Assembly: GCA_026261815.1 (NCBI GenBank)
Contig: JAMPIT010000511.1
Coordinates: 868,001 to 932,000, forward strand
Length of the DNA: 64,000 bases
Source: Monarcha castaneiventris obscurior
Taxonomy: Eukaryota > Chordata > Aves > Passeriformes > Monarchidae
Reading direction: 5' to 3'
The notes under the pieces were generated by a model. That model had not been told where the DNA came from. It saw only the letters and a list, made by a program, of their open reading frames with translations, and made no database searches. This document shows, piece by piece, positions 47,253 to 59,784 of this stretch. Positions within the stretch are counted from its first letter, which is position 1; each line of letters opens with the position of its first letter. A program made the position numbers and the translations under genes.

Positions 47253-47965
47253 TACAGGATCATGGTCCCTGGGGGATGGGTAGTGGGGCTTTTATCACAG
47301 CCACATTCCAGGAGGATATCCCAGGACTGTCTGGTGCCTGCGCAGCCAGCGACGACAAAGCACACCAGGACAGACCACACCAGGTCAGCATCACTGTGAA
47401 TGCACCAGGCTGTGCAGACGGAGGAAGGTAAATAATTTCATACAAGTGCTCTGAAAGTTGCTCTGCCCCATCAGGAAAAAAGGCAAGACAGCTCCAATTA
47501 ACTGCACTTGTCCCACCCCCCACATGCTGCATCAGGCCATGTCCCTGTGGCATTCACACTATCATCCCCTCCCCTCTTAAGGACATCTGGGCAAAGGGGA
47601 AGGTTGGTTATTTCTGATAGCCCAGTCCTTTTTCTTGTCTTTCAAGGAACCCACCACCACCAACTGCCTCCACAGATGCAACCAGGCAGAGCTGGCCATG
47701 GGTCTCTGCCATTTATGCCGTGTGACATAAATGGCTTTGCTGACCCTAATGCTTTGGAGCTTACAGATCCTGATCCAGGTAGTCCCAGGACAGCCGTTCT
47801 GCTCAGCTCACTGATGGCAAAATTGTTAGACAGCCACCTTGGGAGCTGAGAGACAAAAATGACTTTGTGGTCCTGTCCTCCCGCCACGACCAGAGGAGGT
47901 CAGGCAAGCGTGTGTCCCAACCCTCTCCTGAAAGCACAGGTTCTGCTCCCTCCCTTGGTGCTCAG
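47253..47965. other. Unique sequence, no gene recognised
   Basis: About 0.7 kb. Overlapping ORFs from 47021 to 47849 on both strands show no domain. A pyrimidine tract at about 47939-47965 leads into the candidate exon that follows. Confidence 0.5.
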
Positions 47966-48053
47966 GAAGCAGGAAAGTCAGGCTGACCCATGAGCGAGTG
48001 CTGTGAGAGGGTTAAGCAAGAGGTGCTGATGGCATCTGTCCAGGAGCCAGCAG
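47966..48053 (+). CDS. Candidate first coding exon (ATG at 47990)
   Basis: A strong acceptor (CTCCCTCCCTTGGTGCTCAG) and a perfect donor (CAGCAG|GTAAGT) bound 88 bases. Read right through, all three frames have stops, but from the ATG at 47990 the frame is open to the donor: MSECCERVKQEVLMASVQEPA. That would fit an exon holding the end of a 5' untranslated region and the start codon. The base at -3 is C, so the initiation context is weak. No family is recognised. Confidence 0.2.
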
Positions 48054-51000
48054 GTAAGTCAAGAATTTCACCAGTACATGCCTCAGCCTTGGAGTAGAGC
48101 GAGCCAAAGTGTTGTAACACCTCCTGCAAGCTCAGAAGACACATTAAAGGAGTTCACAGGATGGAAGCACTTCTAGGCCTGTTGCATAATCCAGATAAGT
48201 AGATAAGTCTGTAATATTTGCACAACATCGTGTCCCTTCCTTGGCCTTGTTAATGGTCTCATTTTGCAGGACTTAATTCAGGGGATCTGGTGGATTGAGG
48301 ACACCTTTCAGGTCATCAATTCCTTGGGAGGTGGCTGTGACTCAGCTCTTGCATTGTGACACTGTGAGCATTAAAGGGACAGGGACACCTTGCTGACACC
48401 TGTACTTACACTTTGCAAATCTGTTCTAAAGGCATTTTGGAAATGGCACTATGACACCTTTTGGGAAGCTCTTTCTGGAAAGACACTGGTAGTGTAAAAC
48501 CACCATGGAAAAAGAAAGGTGTCCTGCCAAAGATGAAATAACCTTTGCATAAATACACAAATACACACAGCTTAGACATATTCACAATCAATTTACTTGA
48601 CAAAGGATGCAGGATGTGGAAGTTGAATAGTGTCAGGACTCAGGTGGCAGGGAAAGAGATAGCACACTGTTGAATGTCTTGACTGAGTACAGACACGATC
48701 CAGAGCCTGCTGGGATCTGTCTTGCTTCAGTACCTCCCCTCTCTGGGATTTACCAGGCAGCCTTGAGGCGAGGGCACGGTAGCATCTACCCAGCAAATGA
48801 GTGGCATCACCTTGTACTTATCTTTGGACCGTGGGTGCAGGGAGGATGCAGCCAGCAGGCTCCAGGGACATGCCCTGAGCACAAAGGCACAGAACTGAGC
48901 AATCAGCGCTGTTATCTGGGCACTGGCACAGTCCTACAGCAAGACAGCAAGCAAGGAACAATGTTGTGCCAAATGCCAGTGCCAGCCTTCCCTCCAGGAG
49001 CTTTCTGCAAGTCAGCCCCACACCTCGCACTGGAAGGGACTGGGAGGTCAGAGCAGAAGGCTCAGGACTCGGTGGGACCCTGCTCACAGCTGCCCAAGCC
49101 CCACACATTGTGCATGAGCCTGAACTACCAGGCTGTGGAGCAGGCGGAGCTGGATGTGCAAACTTTCTGACCCAAGGGCCCCAGCCTGGTTTCAGGTCAC
49201 ACCAAATGGATTTTCACCTGCCAAGTGAAAATCTTCCCCATTTCTCTGTTCAGAACCTGGGATGCTTTGTTCTTGGGTGCAAATAATCTTCTTCAGGGAT
49301 CTGCAGCATTTCTAAATTGCTGCAGAGTCCCAGGAGAGACCACATTGCACCTCACATTCTTTTAAGACAGAATCCCTGTGCCTGTGGTTATCCAAAGGCT
49401 ATCAGCCTCAGCCCACTCTCACTCCATGGGGAAGGTCCCAGACCTTGCTGTGCCCCCACTCCTTTAGTCAGCTCACATTGTTTTAGCAGTGGAGTTTTCC
49501 TCTCTCTCAGGGGTTCCTTTGACTCGTTCCCAGGCCACAGCCCTTTGTCAAAGTCCATTCAGAAATTCTCCCTGGAGTGCTCATGGCCGCAGTGTGGGAC
49601 TTGCAGGGAAAGCAGGCAGCACACGCAGGATCCTGGCGTCGGGAGGGGCAGGACAGGGAGCAGAGCCAGCAGAGCCAGCAGAGCCATCGTCCCTGAGCTC
49701 CCAGCCCTGCTGGGGTGAGTCACCCCACACTATTGACACCAGCGCCAAGGGGAGGGCAGGGACATCTGGCCCAGGGGAAGGGTTTTCCGTGCTGTACATC
49801 CTGCCTGTAAAACCACTGCTCCTGCCCTTCCTTCCATATCCTAAACGTGAAGCATCCCTTCTACGTGCCCCGTTCCCCACCTCAGCCTGATCCACCTGCC
49901 ATGGGCACAGCCTGATCCTGGAGAGATGTTCTGTCCCCTTCAGCTGCAAGAGCATGCACAGATGGAGAAAGGAAACAACAGAGCTGCCTCATGGCGTGAG
50001 TGCAGATAGCTCTCTATCTTCCCCAAAACCTCTTCCTGGGGCAGTGCCAAGCAGCCAAGCAAAGACTAGACAGGAAGAAGACTAGAAGGGAAGGAGTTGG
50101 CATAAGTGATGGTAAAAGACTTTCCACTTGTTGCTTTTCCTTCTTAGTAGGGATTGCAGTGCAATTACAAGATTGCAAAATTCATGCTTGGGATTTTTTT
50201 AAAATGCTAATTCTGGATATCCAATCTTGAGCTGGGCAGGGGGCCACACTGAAATAATAAAAAACCATTTGTTTTTCTGAGGGGGAAACTAGAGGCTTGC
50301 TTGTTTTCCTTCCACATCAGAAAGTCAGATCTTGTACATGTAACTTTCTGAATGCTTGGATGAAAAAGAGCAGGTGGTTTTGTAGCACCAGATGCACCAA
50401 GAAAACATAGTCCTATTGCTTGAGTTGTGACAAAATGGTTAAACATATCAGTCATTGTTGTTTGCTTCACTCACTAACTAAATAGACAGCTGGGAGAAAA
50501 GGTTAGTCCTCTAAGTTTCAGTGCTCATCTGTGAGGGCCAGATGAAGCTCATTTTCTGCATGTGGGACCTCTAACAAGTCCTACAGGGAACCCAAGAAAT
50601 GTCAAATGTGACCTTCCTGGCAAATCAAATGTGAAAAACAAGGAAGCCACCCTAGGCAGGCTTATTAAGGAAGCAGAAAATGGGCACAGCCCATTTATTT
50701 TTCCTCAGCAGATCTCTCTGAGGTCACTATACTCCTGTAAACTACATCTCAGTTTGGCTGACAAGAGAATTGAATATTCTGTGGCATTAGTCGTGGGTGC
50801 GTCTAAGTTCATCCACAGGAGGAGCAGAGCCTTGGAGAAAGCGATGAACCTGTGGTTGGCTGTGGCCAGCTGTGGTGGGGAACTGAGCATTAATCACAAC
50901 CTCCTGGTCCTAGCCTCATCCAAACCTAAAAGACAGAGTATCTGGACCCAGCTAAAAAACCAAAACCTCTGTGTTCAAAGGAGCCAGACGTCTTTTATGG

Positions 51001-51168
51001 CTCCCCATTGTGAGGATCCAACGTCCAACGAACATGGCAGAAGGGTGCAAAACTGGGTGTCCTGGTTAACTGGCCACACTGTCTCCCCTTTTGGCCATGT
51101 TCCTTTTCAAAATCTTTAATGTGTCAAGATGTTTTGTGCTAATTAAAGTTGTGGCAGTCCCATCCCAG
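48054..51168. other. Unique sequence, no gene recognised
   Basis: About 3.1 kb with a short three-copy repeat at 49660-49686. ORFs at 49317-49955 overlap on both strands. No LINE or promoter was recognised. Confidence 0.5.
49660..49686. repeat. Three-copy tandem repeat, period 9
   Basis: GCAGAGCCA occurs three times in a row without mismatch, in GC-rich DNA. Confidence 0.9.
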
Positions 51169-51245
51169 ATGAAAAAAAGGCCAGAGGGACTGTCTGAGTC
51201 ACCTCTGAACCACAAAACAGCCAAGATGGGCATGGAGGCCATGGA
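51169..51245 (+). CDS. Weak candidate exon (77 bases) beginning with ATG
   Basis: CAGTCCCATCCCAG precedes ATGAAAAAAAGGCCAGAG, and CCATGGA|GTAAGT follows. Frame 1 is open for 25 codons and reads MKKRPEGLSESPLNHK onward. Both splice sites are moderate and no family is recognised. Confidence 0.14.
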
Positions 51246-54200
51246 GTAAGTACAGGAATCTCCAATGCTAGTGTCTGTATCTCAGGGGTTGCTTGAACTC
51301 CTGTGGTCACAAGAGAATGTCGGGCACATGCACTGTTGACCAGACCAAAAAGAGATACCTGGTGAAGGAGAGATGGACTGTGTCCTGCACTGCCTGTGTG
51401 GGGAGGCTCCCAGAAACTCAAGGAGAGCCACACTTTGCCAAATGAACCTCATGTCCTACGTGCCATGCAGTCAGCTTTCACTGCCAGGACACAGGGTGGC
51501 CATGTTCTGCCTTTGCCAGCATTCATCCACCCTCCTGACTCCTACAATTGTTGGTCTCATTTTCTCCTGTTGGTATTTAGCAAGAAGAGCTGTGAGAACC
51601 AAATGCAGGATTCCTGCAGCTGGAGACGCTGTTGTGATGGACAAGCAGTGGCAAAACTCCCTCACCATTGTGAGCTCAGCCCCGGGGAACAGAGAGCTGC
51701 AACAGGAACACCACAGGCATTACCTCTTGCAATGGAAAGGTTTGGATCCCCACAGAAACAGTGTCCTGCTTGCTGCCCACAATGATCAGCTAGAACCAAT
51801 AAATGACCAAAGAGAAGGAAAATATTAAATACAAGGATAAGGTGGGAAGGATGGTGCTCTGATGTCCAGTAGCCAGCACCAAAGCCTGTTCTCAGATCCA
51901 CAGGCAAAACTGCATCTCTTCCATCCGAGACCATGGCCATATGCACCAAGCCAAGACTGGAGGCTGGTACAGGCATGAGCTCCCACATGGCCACAGGAGA
52001 CACTGGGAGCTGCCTGCAGAAGCCCAGCAACATCCTCCCTCCTTCCATGCTGCCGAGTGAAGAGTTAAACTCTTCCCCTCAGCAAGAGCACAGAGGCAGC
52101 TCCCAGTCAGCCCATCTGCTCTCACTCACATGTGCAGGGCACTGTTCGGTTTTCCATTTATTCCCTTTGACAAAACCAGAGCTTCTGAGATCCTGTACCA
52201 GGAAGAAGAGTGGTTGAGCCATTCCCAGCGTGCCAGAGAGGCTGGGCTGGCTGGGAGCTCAGGACAGGGAAAGCAGTGACAGGAGGGTTCTTCCCTGTGC
52301 AGGCAGGATGGTGCTGTGTCCTGGGAAGTGTCTCACTCAGCTGGAAGTGGCTGCTGGCATTACCCAGCCAGGCCATGGCCCCTGTGCACAGAGCTGTCCC
52401 CCTGTGCCACTGGCTCCCTGGCCAAGCAGGAGTATTTACACACAAGGAGCATTCTCTGTTTGCAGGGCATCAGGCTCTCACAGCAGTTTCCCTCTCCTCC
52501 AAACCAGCAGTAACACTCTGTACTTTAACAGTCTCATCATAAACAACAATAATCTGAGAGTCATCCCAAGACACTCCAAGAGTCTGCACTGAACCTGGCC
52601 AGCTGAAATGTGTTGTTGCAAATGGGCACGAACAGAAATTGCTGTTGCTGGAGGGCAGCAACCCAAACCTCACTCAAAAGAATTTTTTTTTTATAATGAG
52701 CCATGGTCTTAAAAAACTAAACCATTCAGTAGTCCAAAAAATCACTTTTCATTTAGACCTTTCTGGCAATTTACACTTTAAAAGGTTTCTTTAAAAGGCT
52801 GGAAGAGATAAAATATTTATAAATTATTCAAATTAATGTCTATGTTAATTCAAAGCAAACCAAACCTTTCTTTAAATGACCTCTTCAATGAAATTTTCAA
52901 CAATTTGCCCTAATTCAAACAGAAAATGGTTTCAGATACTCATAAACTGTGGGTTGGGAAGAAAGAGCTAGTGAAAATCAGCTGATAATTGCTCGTCTAA
53001 ATCACTTGGCAAGGCCTTGTGAAAAAACAAGTCAGCAAAAGGAACGAAGATGGGCAAGGTTAGCGAAAGGCACAGCATTGGATTTAAAAGACTCACCGAT
53101 GGATTCTGGCCTGCAGAGGCTTTGGTGACTCACAGGATTTCCTTGTCTCCTCTTTTTGGCTCATGCAAATACAGTTTGTGGTCTTTCCCCTGCCTAGGGT
53201 TTGTTCTCTGGAAGTCCTGGCTCTGCAAACAGCGGGGCCAGTTCCTCAGAACTGGCTGCAGCCCAGAGGAGCCCTGAGCTGAGGTGGCTGCAATGGGGAC
53301 AGGCAAAGTTTAGAAAGCTGGGGCACAAAGAGGAAGCAATGGGAGCAGGGAACACTCCTGCTACTGCTTCCCTCCCATGTCTCGCTGGGCAGTGCACGGT
53401 GCTGGTGGGGCAGAGGGAACACTGAGGGAGCCAGGAGATCCCTCATTGAAGGACCACGTTGGTGGCATCCCCCACTGCCCCCATTTCCTGGTCCTCTTGC
53501 CAGCTCCACTTCATTTTCCTTGGATCCCCCTTGTTGGCCCCTTCCCATTGCATTTTCCATTTGCAGCCTACAACCGTTTCTGCATTCACTTCACAGGTCG
53601 GGGGTGAGTTGCTTCTTAGGAAAAACGGGCCAATGCAACGCCTTTGGAGCAACATTTCCAAGATATCCCAGAAACCCAGTTAACTTCCCTGTACCCACAT
53701 CAGAGATACTTCAGAATTCCCCTGGCAATGTTACCCGGCAGTCTGAGATGCTGTGATCGTTGCCTTGGTTTTGATATCCCTTGCAGGGCAACTCTCCATT
53801 CTGACTGCTGGGACCCCTCCAACTCTGCTGATTGTGTTTTGCAACCTAGATATTCCAGCAGGAGAGCTGTCCCCGGGAGCAGTGTCTGTGCCACACAGGC
53901 GGAGCCGTGCACTAGGTGCCCTTGTCTGACTAAATTCAAAATAAAGCAGAGAGGGAGCCACAGTGGGTGTCAGGTCTTAAACTACAGCCTGCCAGCTCCC
54001 ACACAGAGGTTTCATTCCCCACCTCCATGCTGGAGTTCCACAGGGAGATTTTAAACAGTCCCAGGTATTGACCCAGGGCAAAGGAGGCACTGGTCAGCTG
54101 GAGCTGGACAGAAAAATTCTGTGCCGTGATGCTGAGCAGTCACAGATCTGACATCGGCTGATACCCACACCCTTCAAAACTCCCCTTCCAAGTAAAGTAA

Positions 54201-54290
54201 ACCACAGCAAGAGTTTAAAAGGTACCTGACAGCACCTCCAGGTAAGAAAGCCAGACCACAGCTGGGAGAGTGGCTGAGAGCTATGAATTT
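51246..54290. other. Unique sequence including an AT-rich island
   Basis: The left part has overlapping ORFs of 124-151 codons with no domain. The stretch 52680-53010 is strikingly AT-rich between GC-richer neighbours and is described among the findings. No LINE was recognised. Confidence 0.5.
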
Positions 54291-54362
54291 TGGTTAATGG
54301 TTGGATTCAATGATCCTAAAGATCTTTTCCAACCTAAGTGATTCTGTGTTCTATGATTTTAA
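54291..54362 (+). mobile_element. CR1 LINE 3' fragment
   Basis: GGTTAATGGTTGGATTCAATG, ATCCTAAAGATCTTTTCCAACC, then TAAGTGATTCTGTGTTCTATGATTTT is a well-preserved CR1 3' terminus on the plus strand. Only about 70 bases remain. Confidence 0.88.
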
Positions 54363-57300
54363 GATGTGCAGAGCCCACAGGAGTTTGTTCCTATGCACCT
54401 CCTGGGTCTAGTATTTTTCAGTTAGTTCTGTCTACAGAAGGTATGAAACTGCAGAGACATCTGAGCTCTGCATTCCATGTAAAAATGAAACTAATAAACC
54501 ACATGTTTTTAACCAGAGGGTAATAACAGCAGCTGAAAACAAAACAGTTTGTATCTCCTTTGAGACTAAGGAACCAAACTTGCAACACTGACACCTGAGA
54601 AGCCCAGAGATGCTGGCTGGCATCCAGTGATCCCCATTTCAGGGGATGCAGACCTGGATGAGCTCTTCAGGCCACAACACAGCGTCCAGCACCAAGTGAT
54701 CCTGGATCATTCCCAGCTGGTTGGTGCTCACAAAGCCCTCTGGTTTCACAAGGAGAGGCAGTGGGCTATGCCTTACCCACCACCATCATCTCACACTGCC
54801 TGGTCTGGTGACCTGCTCCTGCCTGGGGGCACCAGTGACCCTCTGGACCACTTCTGAGTGGAGATGTAGAACTTCAAACACTGAGAGCCCAAGGTCAAAA
54901 GTGTGAAATACCTGCACTTTGCACCATCCTCACTGGGGTAAACTATCTCTGCTGATCATAGTCCCCCTCACTGCACCAGCTGATAGGATGGGCTTGACTT
55001 ACTTCTTCCTTTCTCTCACTGGGGAGGGAATATTTGTCTTGCTCAGCAAAGAGAATGTTTGGCTCTCCTAGGCAGGTAAATCTCAGAACTGCACAATGAA
55101 AAGGAATGGGGAAGACCAAGCCAGGAAGTGGCAAATTATTTTCCTGTGTCTCTGCAAGTCATCAACAGACAGAGGGGAACGTTACTGGCCAGTGGCCAGC
55201 ATGGGTGGAACTGTTCAGCCCATCAGCTGGAGAACATCCGCATATTCCAGGGAAGCGGGAGTCTAACCAGGCTGCCCAGAGCAGAGCACAAGAGCTGTTC
55301 AGCTTCTGACAAACCAGACAAGGTCAAGCCCTGTGCTTGGACACAGGTGCAGGAACCTCGGCAGATGACATTGCTCTCAGCAGCTTGTGACTGTCAGTGG
55401 TGCACCCGTGGCACAAAGCAAAAGCCAGCAGCACTGTTGGTGCACAGACACCCCTGGGAGCTGGTGGCCCGGGCACTGTTTGGGGGTGAATGCACTGTTG
55501 GGTGGGAGGCAGAGACCCTCTCATGCCTGAGGGGGATTTGGACACTGGAGCTACGTGACAGCGGCACTGGAAGAGTAGCTGGGCAGTAGACGGCCGTGAG
55601 GTCACGCTGGGGTAAGAAGGCTGAGCTGCCTCTGAACTGAGCTGCCGCCCAGATGACCCAGCTGATCAGGAAAGATACAGCTGTATTGGTAAGAATACCC
55701 CTCAGTGAGAAGCCAGGGCCCAGCACTTTGAGATGTTGTCCATGGGATAGAAAAGATTCCAGCAGTTACAGAAGGACATTGATGTTGTTGTCCATACCGC
55801 ACTTTCAAAAAAAAGCTGGATTTCAAAAGCTCCAACTCTTGCCCTTTCCCCTATTTCAAGCATTGGATAGAACACAAAATATTCAATAAATGCATAATAA
55901 AGGGAACATTTTCATCCCAGGAAGAGGACAGTGAGTACACATCTGGTACTAAATATTTTACTGTGCCTGCTGTGTCACTACAAGTTGGGGCAGGTGCATT
56001 GAGAAAAACAGAGCCCATACTTGTGCACTCTTTAAACTGTCATTGAGCTGTGTTTAGGACCCAGAAGGAAACTGAAACTTCTTTTTGTGATGCAGAGGCT
56101 ATTGATGTGTGAGTAAACCACATATTATCTGGTTAATAACATCAGAGTCACGGACTCCAGGCAAGTCTGGGTTAAACAGTCCAGACAGCAATATCCATAT
56201 AATTACTATAGCATTTGTTGATGTCAAGGTAGCAAAGATGCAGGGAGGTCGCATGTGGATGAGGATCTCAGGGTAAAGAGGGCACAGAGGTGCCTTGGAC
56301 TGCAGGGAGATGCACCAGTTACCCCAGCAGAGACATCAAAGCGGTGTAGCAGGGAAGTTCCCTGCAACCCCCCAGCCTGCTGCACCCCAGCAGTGAGAGC
56401 AGAGTGATGCTGCAGATGGATTGGCTTGGTGGGACATCCCCATAGCACACCCCAGCCCACAGACTAGACCCCAGCCCCAGCCATGTGCTGGCAGAAGGGT
56501 CAGGCACACAGCTACATTCTGGCTTATCCATGCAAATACATACTCTTACAGGAAGCCCTGGCCAGCTGAAACTGGCCACAAACCGTTTAATCTATGTGCC
56601 CACAGGCTATCAGTTAATGCCTCTGACCCCAGTACCCATGGGAAAACACCTTTCCTGCAAAAGTCCCTTACAACCTGCCGTGCTTGCTGAGGTGCTGGAG
56701 GACGCGGCTGGGATTGCAGCTGCCCAGAGCCAGCCCAGCACTGCAGAGCTGACACTGCAGGGCTCAGTAAGGGCCAGGCTGTCATGTGCACAGGTGTAAG
56801 CATTACAAAGCCTTTGGTTTTTGCCGTATCACTACTAATCCCTGGTGCACCCTACCTGCACCTGGGGTTATTTTCCAAACCATGTCTGTCTCCCACAAGT
56901 CAGACTCCAGCAGCATCCACAGGGCCAGAGCTGTCACCTCACTCCTGTAGAAACACAAACGCAAACAACCACAATGAGAAATGGCCCTGGAAGTCACTGC
57001 AAAATGCAAAAATTGCAGTTGCATCAGAAAACTCAGTCCAGGATCATCTCAAGAGGGGAATGTGGTTTTAATTTTTGACAAAGGTGATTCAGTTCACACT
57101 CTGTCTCTCCCAGGTTTCACTCACTGTTCTTTCATGCTCACATACAAGAGATGTGTGTCCAGGCAGCACAGCCAGGACCACTTGAGGTGACATGGGAAAT
57201 GAGGGACACCAGCTCCCAGTTCCTCATCAGGGCTCATGGATTCTCCTCAGGTCGGTGGCTGTGCCAGGCTTGCCTCTTGTACCCTGTGGGAACAGACCTG

Positions 57301-58109
57301 ATTGTGATCTTTTGCCTCTTCACTCTGTCCTGCCTGTGAGTCATGAGGAGCAGCTGATTTACTCAGCTGGTTGGGCTCCTTTGGGGTGTGATCTCTCCTT
57401 TGTTTCAGGCTGTCCTTTGTTTTACTGCTCCCGTTGTCCTGAGAAGCTCAGGCCAATTGCTCTGCTCTCATGACCTGCTGATCAGGCAGATCAGCACATG
57501 CCATTCCTTTAATCCTTCCTCTCTCATTGTTTCTCCTGCTGCTTTCACACCGGGACATCTCCAGTCAGGGCAGTTTTAAGTTTTTGTTACAAATCTCCAC
57601 AGCCTGAACTGGATTCCAAATTGATGACACAATGTTACAGAAACTCCTAAAAGCACAGAAGGTTTGGGTCTCTCATTACATTGTTTCACACATGGACAAC
57701 TACAACACACTTCCCTCTTGCCAGCTCCTTGGAAAGCCTCAGCATCAGCATGAAAAGCTGAGTTTAGCCATTCATTCCCTCTGCAGAAGGATGGGAGGCA
57801 CTGAGTGTATCACAAAACTGTCTTGTTTGCCAGGACATTTCCTTTGAAATCACTCCTTGCACCAGTTCAGTAGATTCCTAAAACAGTCCCACATTTTCTT
57901 TGCTATACTGTGTTGGAGCCCTGCAGATATGAAACTGAATTTCCTTCATGTTCAGTTGGATACATGCATGGACAGAGAAGATCTGGTTTGTTTAAAAAGG
58001 ATGGGATCTGACCCAAATCTTACATCCAGGAAAGGCTCTGAAAGCTCATATACAGCCTGTTGATTAGATGGGGCTCTTTCTGTGTGACATCTCCTCTCCT
58101 GTCTGATGC
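54363..58109. other. Unique sequence, no gene recognised
   Basis: About 3.7 kb. 55880-56220 is AT-rich. ORFs at 55128-55726 overlap on both strands without a domain. No repeat was recognised. Confidence 0.5.
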
Positions 58110-58935
58110 CATAGAATCATAGAAAACCAAGCTAGAAGGACCTCAAGGATCATCTGGTCCAACCCCTCCTGGCAAAAACAAGGTCTAGACAAGATGGCCC
58201 AACACCCTGTCCAGTTGAATTTTGAAAGTCTCCAGCATGGGGGAATTCACCACTTCCCTGTGGAGATTATTTTCTTTGTGAAAAATTCTCCTCATGTGTC
58301 TAATCAGAATGTCCCCAAGAGTAACTTGCACCTATTACCCCTCATCTTTGCCATGTGACTCCTGGTAAGAAGGGAGTCTCCATCTTCTTTGTAGCCACCC
58401 TTTAAACACTGTAAGATGGCGAAAAGGTCTCTCCTAAGTCTTCCTTTCTCAAGGCTGAACAAACCCCGGTTGCTCAGCCTTTCCTCATATGACAACTTCC
58501 CAGCCCTTGAATCATCGTTGTGGTCCTTCTCTCAATCCTCTCCGGTCCATCCACTTGTCTTTGAGTGGCCTCTTTGAGGGGCCAAAACTGTGTACATTAC
58601 TGCAGGTGTGACCTGACAAATGCAGAGTGGAGTGAGACAATGACTTCTCCACCTGTCAGTGATGCCCCTGTTGGTGCAGCCCAACCTCCCACTGGGTCTC
58701 AGCCACACAACTGGTCACTCTCAACACACTGGTCACTCCCATGAGCTTGGTGTCCACCAGCACCTCCAGGGCTCCTTCCCCAGAGCTACTTCCCAGCTGG
58801 GTCAATCCCAGCCTGTGCTGCACTCCCGGATTATGTCTCCCCAGGTGCAAGACTTTACATTTGTCTTTGCTGAGTTTCACAAGGTTCTTGCGAGCCCATT
58901 CTTCCAGCATCTGGGTCTTCCTGCAGGGTGGATAA
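58110..58935 (-). mobile_element. Longest CR1 LINE copy, with decayed reverse-transcriptase C-terminal coding sequence
   Basis: The left end, ATAGAATCATAGAAAACCAAGC, AGAAGGACCTCAAGGATCATC and TGGTCCAACCCCTCC, is the reverse complement of a CR1 tail. On the minus strand, 58910-58656 encodes KNLVKLSKDKCKVLHLGRH, and 58495-58304 encodes SYEERLSNRGLFSLEKGRLR. Both are recognisable from the C-terminal part of CR1 ORF2, downstream of the catalytic reverse-transcriptase core. The two parts are in different frames, so at least one frameshift separates them. It is inactive, and no endonuclease or catalytic domain is present. Confidence 0.92.
58304..58910 (-). pseudogene. CR1 ORF2 C-terminal remnant, frameshifted
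   Basis: The residual coding part of the CR1 copy. The upstream piece keeps the segment around KDKCKVLHLG; the downstream piece keeps the region around LFSLEKGRLRRDL. The frame changes between about 58496 and 58655, and the 5' two-thirds of ORF2, including the polymerase active site, is missing through 5' truncation. Confidence 0.85.
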
Positions 58936-59534
58936 TATATCCACGTTTAGAATTATTCCAGCCTCTCCCAAACAAACTCTTAAGGGTTTCTACATACAAG
59001 GCCAAAAGCAGAAGACCCAGGTGGATCAAGGAGCATCACCCTTGGATCAGGTGATCACCCAGACACATGGGAAAGCACTTCCAAAAATGACCAACAAAAG
59101 ATGAAGCTGCAAAGAAAGGAGAGAGAGTCCAGAACAGGTTGAGGGAGACCACAAAGGTTTCCAAATCACAAAGGAATCTGAAGTACCATGCTGGAGTTCC
59201 TTTCACAAGTTTTCCTGCTGGAAAGGGGCTCCAGCAGGCCAAGACCATGGTCACTCATATCTCATCCCTCAGTAGCACTGCTCGGACACTACTGGCCCCT
59301 GTGCTTTCAGTGCTCCCTCCTGGCCTGAACCCCATGAGGAGCTCCAGAGCCCACAAGAAGCCAAGGCTGTTTTTGGCTGGGAGGTGAAAGGAAAGTGCAC
59401 TGAGGACTGCACACGCAGGAGCCCTGTCTGGAATACTCCTGAGCAGTATGAGAAGAAATGAGGTGCCCTATGAAGCCAAGCAGTTCTATGGACTCTCCTG
59501 TGACAAGGAGAGGATGAGAGGGATATAAAAAATG
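58936..59534. other. Unique spacer between two head-to-head CR1 copies
   Basis: About 0.6 kb with no recognised gene or repeat. The CR1 on the left is minus and the one on the right is plus, so their truncated 5' ends face this spacer. Confidence 0.5.
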
Positions 59535-59784
59535 GGAAATGACCTTGGGCTGAAGGAGGGTACAGTTAGATTTTATATTGGGAAGACATTCTTCCCTGTG
59601 AGGGTGGTGGGGCCCTGGCACAGGTTGCCCAGAGAAGCTGCGCCTGCCCCTGGATCCCCGGAAGTGTCCAAGGCCAGGCTGGACAGGGCTTGGAGCAACC
59701 CCTGCCCATGGCACGGGGTGGAATGGGATGACTTTTAAGGTCCCTCCAACCCAAACCAGTCTATGATTCTAAGATTCTAACATG
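59535..59784 (+). mobile_element. CR1 LINE 3' fragment
   Basis: TTGGGCTGAAGGAGGGTACAG, TTAGATTTTATATTGGGAAGAC, ATTCTTCCCTGTGAGGGTGG, CACAGGTTGCCCAGAGAAGC, GTCCAAGGCCAGGCTGGACAG and GGTCCCTCCAACCCAAACC, followed by TCTATGATTCTAAGATTCTAA, give a plus-strand CR1 tail of about 250 bases. It is relatively well preserved, though the usual TGGAAGGTGTCC block after GGAGCAACC is deleted. Confidence 0.92.
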
